Positions 7,283 through 15,105 of a stretch of DNA of 53,638 bases are shown one piece after another. The DNA lies in assembly GCA_001556125.1 (NCBI GenBank), contig LSIG01000041.1, forward strand, positions 1-53,638. The letters run 5' to 3'. A program made the translations under genes and the position numbers. The notes beneath the pieces are model-generated. The model was given only the letters and a program-made list of their open reading frames with translations, had not been told where the DNA came from and did not search any database. This DNA comes from Rhizobiales bacterium CCH10-E5. GTDB taxonomy: Bacteria; Pseudomonadota; Alphaproteobacteria; Rhizobiales; Beijerinckiaceae. The number at the start of each line of letters is the position of its first letter. Position 1 is the first letter of the stretch.

Positions 7283-7720
7283 CTATCCCCGCTGTTTCGG
7301 GTACGCCCGCAGCGAACGGGACATGGAGCGGAAGGAGAAGATGCTGCGAGAGGCCGGGTTCGTATCAGCGTGGTCGCGGAACAGGGTTTCGCTGCCCGAA
7401 CCCACGTATTCGAACCGCACCTGGCCTTCCTCGCGCATGAGGTTTCGCGGGAGGTCGGCGATGTAGCGCGCGGCCTGGTCGGAGAAGCCCGAGAGGGTCA
7501 CGCCCGCCGACTTCGCCTCGATGGCGCCGCAAAGGCGCCGGCCGACGAAGAGCGCGTAGTCGACGGGACCGGACGCCGTCTGGAATTCGCGGATCGCAAC
7601 ACCCAAGCCGGCGCCGAGATTCATGTCCGCACGGGACTGGACCACCCAGCCGCAAAGCGCCAGCCGACGGTCGATCGCAGACCGCGCCACATCCTCCGGG
7701 TGAAATGCCGACTCGTTCAT
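7283..7720 (-). pseudogene. Truncated type I restriction subunit R (HsdR) N-terminus
   Basis: The 145-residue product carries the N-terminal nuclease region of HsdR-type enzymes: NLGAGLGVAIREF, DYALFVGRRLCGAIEAK (the D...E-x-K core, here D54/E66/K68 approximately), then GFSDQAARYIADLP, FEYVGSGSETLFRDHADTNP and SRSIF. Complete HsdR proteins are roughly 800-1100 residues with a helicase motor. Here the frame ends after the nuclease part and the following bases encode no helicase. No hsdM or hsdS is present. It is a remnant of a lost restriction system and cannot be an active translocase. Start ATG at 7720. Confidence 0.8.
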
Positions 7721-7727
7721 GGAGGCA

Positions 7728-7743
7728 ATCTACGCGTGTAGAT
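7728..7743. promoter_or_regulatory. ATCTAC-GCGT-GTAGAT inverted repeat before the hsdR stump
   Basis: Six-bp perfect arms around GCGT, 8 bases upstream of the minus-strand ATG of the hsdR remnant. The arms resemble the inner arms (CTCTAC/GTAGAG) of the longer palindrome at 3613-3645. It could be a related operator or chance. Confidence 0.3.
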
Positions 7744-7835
7744 GCCGCTTTGAGAAGATCAAGGCTGGTCATCCGGAGTAGCTCACGGCACTGCGGGTCG
7801 CCGACCAGAGGCAAGGCATCCCGCCGAACGCCTCA

Positions 7836-8228
7836 TCATTCGACAGAGGGTTGCTCTGCGCACTTTCGACGCAGCAGCGTCCGACGATCGAGCTGGCGCG
7901 TCGCCGCCGCCCCCTCGCGTGCCGCGGTGGCGATGTCCTCGAAAAGATCGGACAGTTCCAGGTAAATCGAGGAATCGGCTTCGTTCCAGCCGATCTCTTC
8001 GAGGTCGGCGAGCAGTGCCATGAGTGCGCCGATACGGTGCCGGTGGTTACGGGCTTGGGCCAGCGCATGATGGGCTTGGCGGGTGTCCTCAAGCGTCTCG
8101 AAGCGGGCGATCGCGTCGCGGACCCGGCTTCGGCACTCACAGCTGAGGTCGATCTCGGTCAGGACATTGGAGATGCGAGCGATCAAATTGGCAGACTCGG
8201 CGAGAGCGGACATGGCGGGGCGATCCAT
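7836..8228 (-). CDS. Hypothetical helical protein next to nnrU, 130 aa
   Basis: Begins 3 bases after the nnrU stop on the same strand, so it is probably co-transcribed; an internal ATG (MSALAES) at 8213 is an alternative start. The product is almost entirely predicted helix with heptad-like spacing and many Ala, Arg and Glu residues, with no signal peptide or transmembrane segment. I do not recognise a family. Its coding bias is good and the opposite-strand frame is a shadow. The context suggests a link to N-oxide metabolism, but nothing in the sequence shows one. Confidence 0.55.
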   Translation of the reverse strand: MDRPAMSALAESANLIARISNVLTEIDLSCECRSRVRDAIARFETLEDTRQAHHALAQARNHRHRIGALMALLADLEEIGWNEADSSIYLELSDLFEDIATAAREGAAATRQLDRRTLLRRKCAEQPSVE

Positions 8229-8231
8229 CGG

Positions 8232-8924
8232 TCAGAGATACGCGTCAAGGCCATGTCGCAGGCTCGGGCCGATGAGCCAGGCGTGGCCGTAGAGGACGAA
8301 CCAGGTGTAGATGACGGCAGCTGCGGCTGCCTGGACGGCGAGCACCCGGCCGGCACCGGGCACGGCCCGGCCGGCCAGCATGGCGGCAAAGGGCAGGATT
8401 GAGGTCCGGCCCGCCGCCTCGGACCAGCGCTCCGGCCCCATCCTTCGCCTCGCCTTGGTGTCGAGCCGGTGGAAGCCCATGGCGGCGAGCGCCGCCATCG
8501 CACCGAAGAGCAGGACCGGTATCAGCCGGCCATTCGGCGGCAGATGCGCGAGAGCCCACAGCAACAGCCCCCACAGCACCGGATGGCGCGTGACGGCTGC
8601 GATCGCGGGAATGTCGGCGCCGCTCCGCAGGCTCAGTGAGAGCGGATTGGGCTGGATCACTCCAGCGATGATGAGGAAGAGCGCGAAGGGCATCACGACG
8701 AAGGGCGTCAGATAATGCCAGCGTCCGGTATTCCACAGGATGACGTCGTCAGCTTGGCGCGCCGCCACAACGACCCAGGCCAGCAGAACGAGCGAGAGGA
8801 TGGAATAGGTCGTGAGGTAGCCGCTGCGCCCCATCATCTCGACGAGTCGACCGCGGATCGCCGGGGCGGCCGGCAAGAGATGGAACAGCAGGAAGGCCGA
8901 CAGCGCGGTCAGAAACGAAGGCAT
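8232..8924 (-). CDS. nnrU: NnrU family integral membrane protein
   Basis: A 230-residue membrane protein beginning MPSFLTALSAFLLFHLLP, with the NnrU signature region including HPVLWGLLLWALAHL (about residues 110-125) and a conserved KARRRMGPERW segment before the last membrane spans. About six hydrophobic segments are visible. NnrU is required for nitrite and NO reductase activity in Rhodobacter and often accompanies denitrification genes; its biochemical role is not settled. The long frame starts upstream at 9020, but the first 32 residues are basic spacer-like sequence, so I chose 8924. A TTG-N8-CAA site lies 83 bp upstream. Confidence 0.88.
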   Translation of the reverse strand: MPSFLTALSAFLLFHLLPAAPAIRGRLVEMMGRSGYLTTYSILSLVLLAWVVVAARQADDVILWNTGRWHYLTPFVVMPFALFLIIAGVIQPNPLSLSLRSGADIPAIAAVTRHPVLWGLLLWALAHLPPNGRLIPVLLFGAMAALAAMGFHRLDTKARRRMGPERWSEAAGRTSILPFAAMLAGRAVPGAGRVLAVQAAAAAVIYTWFVLYGHAWLIGPSLRHGLDAYL

Positions 8925-9006
8925 GGCAACCCGCCCCTTGTGGCGTCGGCCACGCGATGCCGGCGACTTGGACGGGTTCACCCTAGGCGATCCGGACGAC
9001 AGGTCC

Positions 9007-9020
9007 TTGTCCCGGCGCAA
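9007..9020. promoter_or_regulatory. TTG-N8-CAA site (NnrR/Dnr type) between nnrU and the DUF1858 gene
   Basis: TTGTCCCGGCGCAA matches the TTG-N8-CAA spacing recognised by NnrR/Dnr-type Crp/Fnr proteins. It lies between two divergent genes (nnrU start at 8924, DUF1858 gene start at 9071), a position from which both could be activated. An nnrR-like gene is 280 bp away. The match is short, so chance is possible. Confidence 0.45.
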
Positions 9021-9070
9021 AGACGAGCGTCGCGGACAGCTTACGGTGGGAGCCAGCAGGGGATATCACC

Positions 9071-9295
9071 GTGCCGAGCATCCAGCCCGAAACGCTGGTC
9101 GACGACGTCATGCGTCAGTGGCCCGAGACGATCCGAGTTTTCCTCCGACACCGATTTCTCTGTGTGGGATGCCCGATCGGCCGTTTCCATTCGGTGCGGG
9201 ACGCCTGCCGGGACCACCGACACAACCTCGCCTCTTTCGTTCAAGCCCTTGAGGCGGCGGCCGGGCGAGCCTGTGGCGAGCGGGAAATGAGATGA
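9071..9295 (+). CDS. DUF1858 domain protein, 74 aa
   Basis: Starts at GTG 9071 with AGCAGGGGA upstream. The sequence has the DUF1858 pattern: a short N-terminal DDVMRQWPETIRVFLRHRF helix pair followed by CVGCPIGRFHSVRDACR, in which C-x-x-C sits at the start of a helix, then a helical tail. Family members are often encoded near NO, nitrite or hybrid-cluster protein genes and are thought to be redox or NO-responsive, but no reaction is established. The stop is 4 bases from the convergent end of the Crp/Fnr gene. Context with nnrU, nnrS and the regulator supports a nitrosative-stress role. Confidence 0.8.
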   Translation: MPSIQPETLVDDVMRQWPETIRVFLRHRFLCVGCPIGRFHSVRDACRDHRHNLASFVQALEAAAGRACGEREMR

Positions 9296-9299
9296 GCGT

Positions 9300-9998
9300 T
9301 TACGCCTTGGCGGTTTCGGCGATGGCGAAGAGCCCGTGCGGATCGCGCACCACGATGCGCTGGCGTTCACTTTCGACAAACCCACGCGCCTCCCAGCGGC
9401 TCAGGATCCTGCTGACCGTGTGCAACGTCGTGCCGGTCATCTGTGCGACGTCCTCTCGTGTGATCGGGAATGCCACTTCAATGCCGTCATCGACCTTTCG
9501 GCCCGCTTGCTTGAGAAGCCGCAAAAGGGCGTGCGCCACGCGGCGTTCGACCTCTTCGGTGGCCAACTCGACCACCCGGACATGGGCCTCGTCCAATCGC
9601 GTGCCAACTATGTGCAACGCGCTCTCCGCTAGGGCAGGGCAGCGGGCGACGAGGGTCGGCCAGGCTGAGGACGGCCAGACGAGCGCGAGACTGTCCATTA
9701 CCGCTTGGGCCGTGGCCGGATAGCTCTGACGTCCGATCTGGACGGCGATGCCGAACATTTCCCCTGGCACGACATAGCGGATAACGACCTGCTGGCCGGC
9801 AGGGGTGAGCTTCACGACCTGGAGATGGCCGTGGAGCAGCACGAAGAAGCTGTCCGCCGCTCCCCCCTGTTCGAAGACCGTGGTGCCCTTCGGGTATCGC
9901 AGTGACCTTGCCTGCGCGAGAACGATGTCGATCTCCTTGCCCGTCAGCGCCGCGAAGGCGGGGACGGCGTCGAGGATGGACCGATCAAGCGCGCACAT
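9300..9998 (-). CDS. nnrR: Crp/Fnr-family regulator, NnrR/Dnr-like
   Basis: A 232-residue protein with the cyclic-nucleotide-binding fold (YPKGTTVFEQGGAADSFFVLLHGHLQV, about residues 33-62), a long dimerisation helix (about 125-150) and a Crp-type winged helix (ITREDVAQMTGTTLHTVSRILSRWEARG, about 180-208) whose T..TVSR recognition helix fits TTG-N8-CAA sites. The FNR N-terminal cysteine cluster is absent, so oxygen sensing by [4Fe-4S] is not expected. NnrR/Dnr members sense NO, probably through haem. It sits between nnrU/DUF1858 and nnrS, each with a TTG-N8-CAA site. The exact subgroup (NnrR, Dnr or another) is inferred from context. Confidence 0.75.
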   Translation of the reverse strand: MCALDRSILDAVPAFAALTGKEIDIVLAQARSLRYPKGTTVFEQGGAADSFFVLLHGHLQVVKLTPAGQQVVIRYVVPGEMFGIAVQIGRQSYPATAQAVMDSLALVWPSSAWPTLVARCPALAESALHIVGTRLDEAHVRVVELATEEVERRVAHALLRLLKQAGRKVDDGIEVAFPITREDVAQMTGTTLHTVSRILSRWEARGFVESERQRIVVRDPHGLFAIAETAKA

Positions 9999-10220
9999 AG
10001 CTTCATTCCTTTTCGTCGGCGCCGGCCTCCGGTTCGGTACCGCCAGCGTTGGCCATCTCGCCGCTCCGCAGGGTCTGGAAGTGCCGATGCCTGGCTGATG
10101 TCCTGTGGCTTCGGTTACTTAGGGTACATCGCCGGGCGCGATGCGACTGAAGCCCGTTGCGTTTGCCGTGCTAGCGCAACCGGGCCAGAGCCGCCATCGG
10201 CAAGCTGTCCGCCGTAGAGT

Positions 10221-10234
10221 TTGCGCTTGGACAA
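10221..10234 (+). promoter_or_regulatory. TTG-N8-CAA site upstream of nnrS
   Basis: TTGCGCTTGGACAA, embedded in TTTG...CAAA, matches the NnrR/Dnr half-site spacing. Its centre is about 194 bp before the nnrS ATG at 10421, so a leader of roughly 150 bases would follow if it activates at the usual -41. The nnrR-like gene diverges from the same spacer, so the site could also feed back on it. Confidence 0.45.
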
Positions 10235-10420
10235 ACTGTCACTTTGCGGGCGGCGCTATGGAGAGTTCCTCGCTCCCGAGGCCGCCAGGGGGCAACGCCC
10301 GTGATCGGGTTTGAGGTCGCCGCTTCGGCCGCGGTGCAGCCTGAAGCTCCACTGCACTCGTGTCGCCTACAGACCGGCTGCTGCGGGACGCTCGGCGCCA
10401 GACTTGTTGAGGATTGCCCC

Positions 10421-11599
10421 ATGGCTCCCATTCCCCGGCTACGCGACGAAGGCGGCCACCCGCTCTGGTCTTATGGCTTTCGGCCCTTCTTCCTGTTTGG
10501 CTCACTGTTTGCCACCGCCGCCATGCTCGCCTGGCTGCCCTTCTATCACGGGCAGATCACGATCCCGACGGCGATGACGCCACGGGATTGGCACGCCCAC
10601 GAAATGATCTTCGGCTTTCTGCCGGCTGTGGTGGCAGGCTTCCTGCTGACCGCCATCCCCAACTGGACGGGACGGCTTCCGCTCCAGGGCCGGCCCCTCA
10701 TCGTCCTCGTCGTGGTCTGGGTGGCCGGACGTGTGGCGATCGCCACCTCGGCAGCGACGTCCCTGACTTTCGCGGCCATCGTGGATCTCGCCTTCCTCGC
10801 CCTCCTTGCGGCCGCCGCGACGCGCGAAATCGTCGCCGGCAGAAACTGGCGCAATCTCAAAGTCATCCTCGTCGTCGCATTGATGCTGGCTGGTAATGTC
10901 GTCTTCCATGTCGAGGCGGCTCGCGAGGGCTTCGCCGATGTCGGCGTCCGTCTGGGCATCGCCGCCACGATCTTCCTGATCACGCTGGTTGGTGGGCGCG
11001 TCGTCCCGAGTTTCACGCGCAACTGGCTCGCGAGGGAAAATCCAGGACGCCTGCCCTCGCCGTTCGGCAAACTGGATATGGCCGCCCTGGTCGCCAGCGG
11101 GCTTGCCTTGCTGCTCTGGACGGCCGCCCCGGAGGGTGCCACGACGGGCGTGCTTCTGATCGTTGCTGGAGGGCTCCAGACCATCAGGCTGATGCGATGG
11201 GTGGGGCACCGGACCTGGCGCGACCGCCTCGTCTTGGTCTTGCACCTCGCCTACGCCTTCATCCCGCTCGGCTTCTTCCTCGCCGCGACTGCCGCCTTCG
11301 GCCAGCTGTCAGTATCCGCAGGCAACCATGCCTGGACCGTCGGCGCGTCGGGCCTGATGGTGCTCGCCATCATGTCGCGCGCCAGCCTCGGTCACACAGG
11401 CCGCGCGCTGGTCGCTTCGCGATGGGTCGAAGCCGTCTACCTCCTCCTCATCGGCGCTGCGGTCCTGCGCATTTGCGCAGCGCTCTATCCCTCTTTGCCG
11501 GCCCTGCTTTCGCTTGCTTGGCTTGGTTGGATGGGAGCATTCGCGTTGTTTGCGGCCTCCTACTGGCGTGTCTTCACTGGGCCGCGGCAGAGCGCATAG
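10421..11599 (+). CDS. nnrS: NnrS family membrane haem/copper protein
   Basis: A 392-residue protein with about 12 hydrophobic segments. NnrS landmarks are visible: GFRPFFLFGSLFA near the N-terminus, WHAHEMIFGF with two histidines (about residues 57-66), a GFLLTAIPNWTG segment, GGRVVPSFTRNWL in the middle, and a C-terminal MSRASLGHTGR stretch. NnrS protects against nitrosative stress and was described as a haem- and copper-containing membrane protein. The open frame reaches back to 10244, but the ATG at 10421 begins the family's natural N-terminus (MAPIPRLRDEGGHPLWSYGFRPF). It belongs to the nnr group with the regulator to its left. Confidence 0.92.
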   Translation: MAPIPRLRDEGGHPLWSYGFRPFFLFGSLFATAAMLAWLPFYHGQITIPTAMTPRDWHAHEMIFGFLPAVVAGFLLTAIPNWTGRLPLQGRPLIVLVVVWVAGRVAIATSAATSLTFAAIVDLAFLALLAAAATREIVAGRNWRNLKVILVVALMLAGNVVFHVEAAREGFADVGVRLGIAATIFLITLVGGRVVPSFTRNWLARENPGRLPSPFGKLDMAALVASGLALLLWTAAPEGATTGVLLIVAGGLQTIRLMRWVGHRTWRDRLVLVLHLAYAFIPLGFFLAATAAFGQLSVSAGNHAWTVGASGLMVLAIMSRASLGHTGRALVASRWVEAVYLLLIGAAVLRICAALYPSLPALLSLAWLGWMGAFALFAASYWRVFTGPRQSA

Positions 11600-11843
11600 G
11601 CCTGGGCGTCCACGGCACCTTCGCCTGTTGCCCCACAACCCAGCCACAACGCCGAGCACTGCCGCGCCATCGACTGCAAATAAACGGGGAGGGCAAAGCG
11701 GCTCTGGGCCTGCGCATTCTACCTTGAGCGATGGCCGCTGCACGTGTCGCAGCCCAGATCATGGACGACTGGCAGACACCGCTCATCGAATGGCATGGTT
11801 CGTGAATGGATCTGATCTCAGCCCAAACCCAGTGCGCAGCGGC

Positions 11844-12428
11844 ATGGTGCCCAACCTCAGGATCCTGATCGTCGACGCCAACGAGGTGCGGGCTGCGATC
11901 ATCGAAGAAGGGCTCCGCGAGGCTGGCTATCGCGAGCTCGTGCGCGTTTCCGCGACAACCGGGCTGGTCGCTGCCATCGAGCAACACGACCCCGACGTCG
12001 TCGTCATCGATCTCGAGGATCCCAGCCGCGACGCCCTCGCAGATATGTTCCTGGTCAGCCGCCATATCCGGCGGCCGATCACCATGTTCGTCGACCAGTC
12101 GGACTCCGCCTCGATCGAGGCCGCGGTCGAGGCGGGCGTCTCCGCCTATATCGTCGACGGGCTTAAGAAGGAGCGCATGCAGCCGATCCTGCAGACCTGC
12201 ATCAGCCGCTTCAATGCCTTCAGAAAGCTGCGCGAGGAACTCGACGAGGCCCGCTCCCAGCTCGAGGAGCGCAAGCTCGTCGATCGCGCCAAGGGCATCG
12301 TCATGCGCATGAAGAACCTGTCCGAGGATGAGGCCTATGCCCTGTTGCGCAAATCCGCGATGAACGAAAAGCGCAAGCTCGTCGATATCGCCCGATCCAT
12401 CATCACGGCAGCGGAGGTGCTGAAATGA
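11844..12428 (+). CDS. nasT: NasT, ANTAR-type nitrate/nitrite antiterminator
   Basis: A 194-residue protein with an N-terminal receiver-like domain (LRILIVDANEV; VVVIDLEDPSRD; YIVDGLKK at the Lys switch position) and a C-terminal ANTAR domain (about residues 130-190: LVDRAKGIVMRMKNLSEDEAYALLRKSAM). NasT binds a two-hairpin leader RNA and prevents termination; NasS holds it inactive until nitrate or nitrite binds. The start at 11844 gives the normal family N-terminus, although the frame is open upstream. The stop overlaps nasS by ATGA, so the partners are translationally coupled. Its likely RNA target lies 165 bp after nasS (13639-13733). Confidence 0.92.
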   Translation: MVPNLRILIVDANEVRAAIIEEGLREAGYRELVRVSATTGLVAAIEQHDPDVVVIDLEDPSRDALADMFLVSRHIRRPITMFVDQSDSASIEAAVEAGVSAYIVDGLKKERMQPILQTCISRFNAFRKLREELDEARSQLEERKLVDRAKGIVMRMKNLSEDEAYALLRKSAMNEKRKLVDIARSIITAAEVLK

Positions 12429-13474
12429 GCACGCTGCATTTGCGGGTGGGCTTCATGCCGCTCGTCGACTGCGCTCTCGTCGTCCTCGCGAAGGATGAAG
12501 GCTTCGCCGAGACAGAGGGGCTCAACCTCGAACTGGTGCGCGAGGTTTCTTGGTCGAATCTGCGCGACAAGCTCAATGTTCGCCTGTTCGACGCTGCCCA
12601 TGTGCTGGCGCCCATGGCGCTCGCCTCCACGCTGGGGATTGGTGGGGTGCGCGCTCCGATGGCGATCCCGATGGCGCTCAATCTCGACGGCTTCGCCGTC
12701 ACCGTCTCGCTCCGGCGCTTCGAAGAACTGACCCGGCTGGCGGAAGGGGACCTCGCCGACCCCGACGTTTCGGCGCGGGCACTCGCCGCGCTGGTGGCAC
12801 GCCGCAGCGCCGCCGGACTGCCGCCGCTGACCTTCGCGGCGGTCTTCGGCTATTCCAGCCACACCTATCTGCTGTGCGAATGGCTCGGCAAGGCGGGGCT
12901 CGTGCTGGGCGAGCATATCCGCTTCGAGGTCGTGCCGCCGCCGCAGACGGTCGAGGCTCTCGCCAGCGGCCGGATCGACGGTTTCTGCGCCAGCGCGCCC
13001 TGGAATTCGGCCGCCGTGGCCCGCGGCATCGGCGCCATGGTGCTGGCGAATGTCGACATCCGCCGCGACTGGCCTGACAAGGTGCTGGTCTGGCGGGCGG
13101 ATGATGCCGAACGCCGCGCGGCGGCGGTCGCGAAGCTTGGCCGCGCCATCCTGAAGGCGAGCGACTGGGCAACCGACCCCGCGAACGTCCCGCGCTTCGC
13201 CCATCACCTCTCTGCGCCGGACCGGCTCGCGCTGCCGGTGGACGTCCTCGAACCGATCCTGCGCTTCGAGATCCGGCAGGGGGCTGGCCGGCCGCCGCGG
13301 CAGATCGAGCGCTTCGTGCGGTTCGACCGCGCGGCGCTGCGGCCGGAGCCGGCCCATGCGGACAGGATCCTCGACGGAATGGCCATGGCGGGCCAGGCCG
13401 TTCCCGACGAGGAGATGCGGGCTCTGGCGCGGCAGGTCTTCCGACCCGATCTCTTTCCTGTTGGAGCGGGCTGA
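12425..13474 (+). CDS. nasS: NasS, cytoplasmic nitrate/nitrite sensor (NrtA-like)
   Basis: A 349-residue protein of the NrtA/CmpA-type substrate-binding fold without a signal peptide, so it stays in the cytoplasm. It starts LRVGFMPLVDCALVVLAKDEGFAE and includes SWSNLRDKLNVRLFDAAHVLAPM, FGYSSHTYLLCEWL and DGFCASAPWNSAAV, matching nitrate-binding positions of the family. NasS sequesters NasT and releases it when nitrate or nitrite binds. Its ATG overlaps the nasT stop. The order nasT-nasS is reversed from some described systems (nasS-nasT). Ordinary NrtA is encoded separately downstream with a Tat signal, which supports the sensor call. Confidence 0.9.
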   Translation: MSTLHLRVGFMPLVDCALVVLAKDEGFAETEGLNLELVREVSWSNLRDKLNVRLFDAAHVLAPMALASTLGIGGVRAPMAIPMALNLDGFAVTVSLRRFEELTRLAEGDLADPDVSARALAALVARRSAAGLPPLTFAAVFGYSSHTYLLCEWLGKAGLVLGEHIRFEVVPPPQTVEALASGRIDGFCASAPWNSAAVARGIGAMVLANVDIRRDWPDKVLVWRADDAERRAAAVAKLGRAILKASDWATDPANVPRFAHHLSAPDRLALPVDVLEPILRFEIRQGAGRPPRQIERFVRFDRAALRPEPAHADRILDGMAMAGQAVPDEEMRALARQVFRPDLFPVGAG

Positions 13475-13638
13475 AACGCTCCCTCTGCCCAGTTGTTGGG
13501 CCGATGCGCATCATTTGCGCGGCGCCGCATGGCGCGACGGTTGGTCACCATCACCGCCTGAGGCGCCACAAGCTCTTGTAAATACGGCCTCCAATCGCGC
13601 TGCGTCAGGTTGGCACGAAGTTTGATTGAGTAAAAACA

Positions 13639-13733
13639 ACGCGGCCAACGCTGCCCGCGTCATCCTCCGAACCGGAATTGCACAGCAACGCCGCTGTCGA
13701 ACGTGCCCACGGGTGCATTCGCGCGGCGTTTTT
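13639..13733 (+). ncRNA. NasT-responsive leader: two ANTAR hairpins overlapping an intrinsic terminator
   Basis: Hairpin 1 (13639-13660) has arms ACGCGG/CCGCGT, a C-C mismatch, a closing C-G and hexaloop AACGCT. Hairpin 2 (13682-13697) has arms ACAGC/GCTGT and hexaloop AACGCC. Both loops have A at position 1 and G at position 4, the hallmark of ANTAR targets. A terminator follows: AACGCCGC (13687-13694) pairs with GCGGCGTT (13723-13730), ending in TTTTT. Its 5' arm is shared with hairpin 2, so the two folds exclude each other. The element lies between nasS and nrtA. NasT binding should stabilise the hairpins and let transcription reach the nas genes. Confidence 0.88.
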
Positions 13734-13781
13734 CGTGTTCGGCGGCAGGCGGGCCTTCCTTCGCAAACCGAGAGGCGATCG

Positions 13782-15101
13782 ATGACGAACACAGTCGAGA
13801 TAAGCAAGAAGCCCGCATCCGTGAATGTCGGCCGCCGCCGGCTGCTGAAGCTGTCGGGCACCGCCGCGCTGCTGAGCGCCGCCCGGCTCGCATTGCCCTC
13901 GGGCGCCTTCGCGCAGGGCGCGGGACCGGAGGTCAAGGGCACGCGTCTCGGCTACATCGCCCTGACGGATGCCGCTCCCCTGATTATTGCCAAGGAAAAG
14001 GGCCTCTACGCGAAATACGGCCTGCCCGACATGGACATCGCCAAGCAGGCGAGCTGGGGCGCGACGCGCGACAACATGGCGCTCGGCTTCAAGAACAACG
14101 GCATCGATGGCGGCCACATCCTGCGCCCGAAAACGCATCTCTATTCCACCGGGAAGGTGATGCAGAACAACCAGCCGCTGCCGATGTACACGCTTTTGAA
14201 CCTCAATGAGGACGGCCAGGGCATCTCGGTGTCCAACGAATACAAGGACCTCAACGTCCAGAAGGATGCCTCGCCGCTGAAGCAGGCCTTCGAGCGCAAG
14301 AAGGCGGCCGGCAAGGAACTCACCGCCGCGATGACCTTCCCGGGCGGCACCCATGACCTCTGGATCCGCTACTGGCTCGCGGCCGGCGGCATCGACCCGG
14401 ACACCGACATCAAGGTCATCGTCGTGCCGCCGCCGCAGATGGTGGCGAACATGAAGGTCGGCACGATGGACTGCTTCTGCGTCGGCGAGCCCTGGAACGA
14501 GCAGCTCGTCAACCAAAACATCGGCTACACGGCGCTCACCACCGGCGAACTCTGGTCGCGTCACCCCGAGAAGATCCTGGGCATGCGCGCCGATTTCGTC
14601 GACGCCAATCCCAAGGCGACGCAGGCCATCCTGATGGCGGTGATGGAAGCCCAGCAATGGGCCGACAAGCGCGAAAACCGACAGGAGCTCTCGGAAATCG
14701 TCGGCAAGCGCCAGTGGTTCAACGTCCCCGTCAACGACATCAACAAGCGCCTGCTCGGCGACATCAATTACGGCAATGGCCGTGAGGTGAAGGGCACGAA
14801 TCTCCAGATGAAGTTCTGGGGCGAAGGCGGCTCGACCTCCTACCCCTGGAAGAGCCTCGACACTTGGTTCGTCACCGAGAACATCCGCTGGGGCAAGTTC
14901 GAGCCGACGATCGACATCAAGGCGCTGGTCGACAAGACCAACCGCGCCGACCTCTGGCGCGAGGCGGCCAAGACGCTCGGCGTCGCCGGCGCGCCGACCG
15001 CCGATTCCCGCGGCGTCGAGACCTTCTTCGACGGGGTGAAGTTCGATCCCGCCGCGCCGATGGACTACCTCAAGGCCCTCAAGATCAAGCGGATCGCCTG
15101 A
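13782..15101 (+). CDS. nrtA: NrtA, periplasmic nitrate-binding protein of an ABC transporter
   Basis: A 439-residue protein with a twin-arginine signal (GRRRLLKLSG, then a hydrophobic stretch and AFAQGAG at about residue 45). Mature sequence follows the NrtA/CmpA pattern: TRLGYIALTDAAPLIIAKEKGLYAKYGL, SWGATRDNMALG, ILRPKTHLY, FPGGTHDLWIRYWL, DCFCVGEPWNEQLV. It captures nitrate in the periplasm for NrtB and NrtC/D. The frame is open 156 bases upstream through the terminator of the leader RNA, but ATG 13782 is preceded by GAGAGGCG and begins the signal peptide. First gene after the NasT-controlled leader. Confidence 0.93.
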   Translation: MTNTVEISKKPASVNVGRRRLLKLSGTAALLSAARLALPSGAFAQGAGPEVKGTRLGYIALTDAAPLIIAKEKGLYAKYGLPDMDIAKQASWGATRDNMALGFKNNGIDGGHILRPKTHLYSTGKVMQNNQPLPMYTLLNLNEDGQGISVSNEYKDLNVQKDASPLKQAFERKKAAGKELTAAMTFPGGTHDLWIRYWLAAGGIDPDTDIKVIVVPPPQMVANMKVGTMDCFCVGEPWNEQLVNQNIGYTALTTGELWSRHPEKILGMRADFVDANPKATQAILMAVMEAQQWADKRENRQELSEIVGKRQWFNVPVNDINKRLLGDINYGNGREVKGTNLQMKFWGEGGSTSYPWKSLDTWFVTENIRWGKFEPTIDIKALVDKTNRADLWREAAKTLGVAGAPTADSRGVETFFDGVKFDPAAPMDYLKALKIKRIA

Positions 15102-15105
15102 GCCG

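Noticed and set aside
7190..7741. 183-residue plus-strand frame opposite the hsdR stump
   Set aside because: It is the complement of a recognisable HsdR segment, so it is a shadow.
10502..11245. Long minus-strand frame opposite nnrS
   Set aside because: It is Asp/Arg/His-rich complement translation of nnrS and has no domain.
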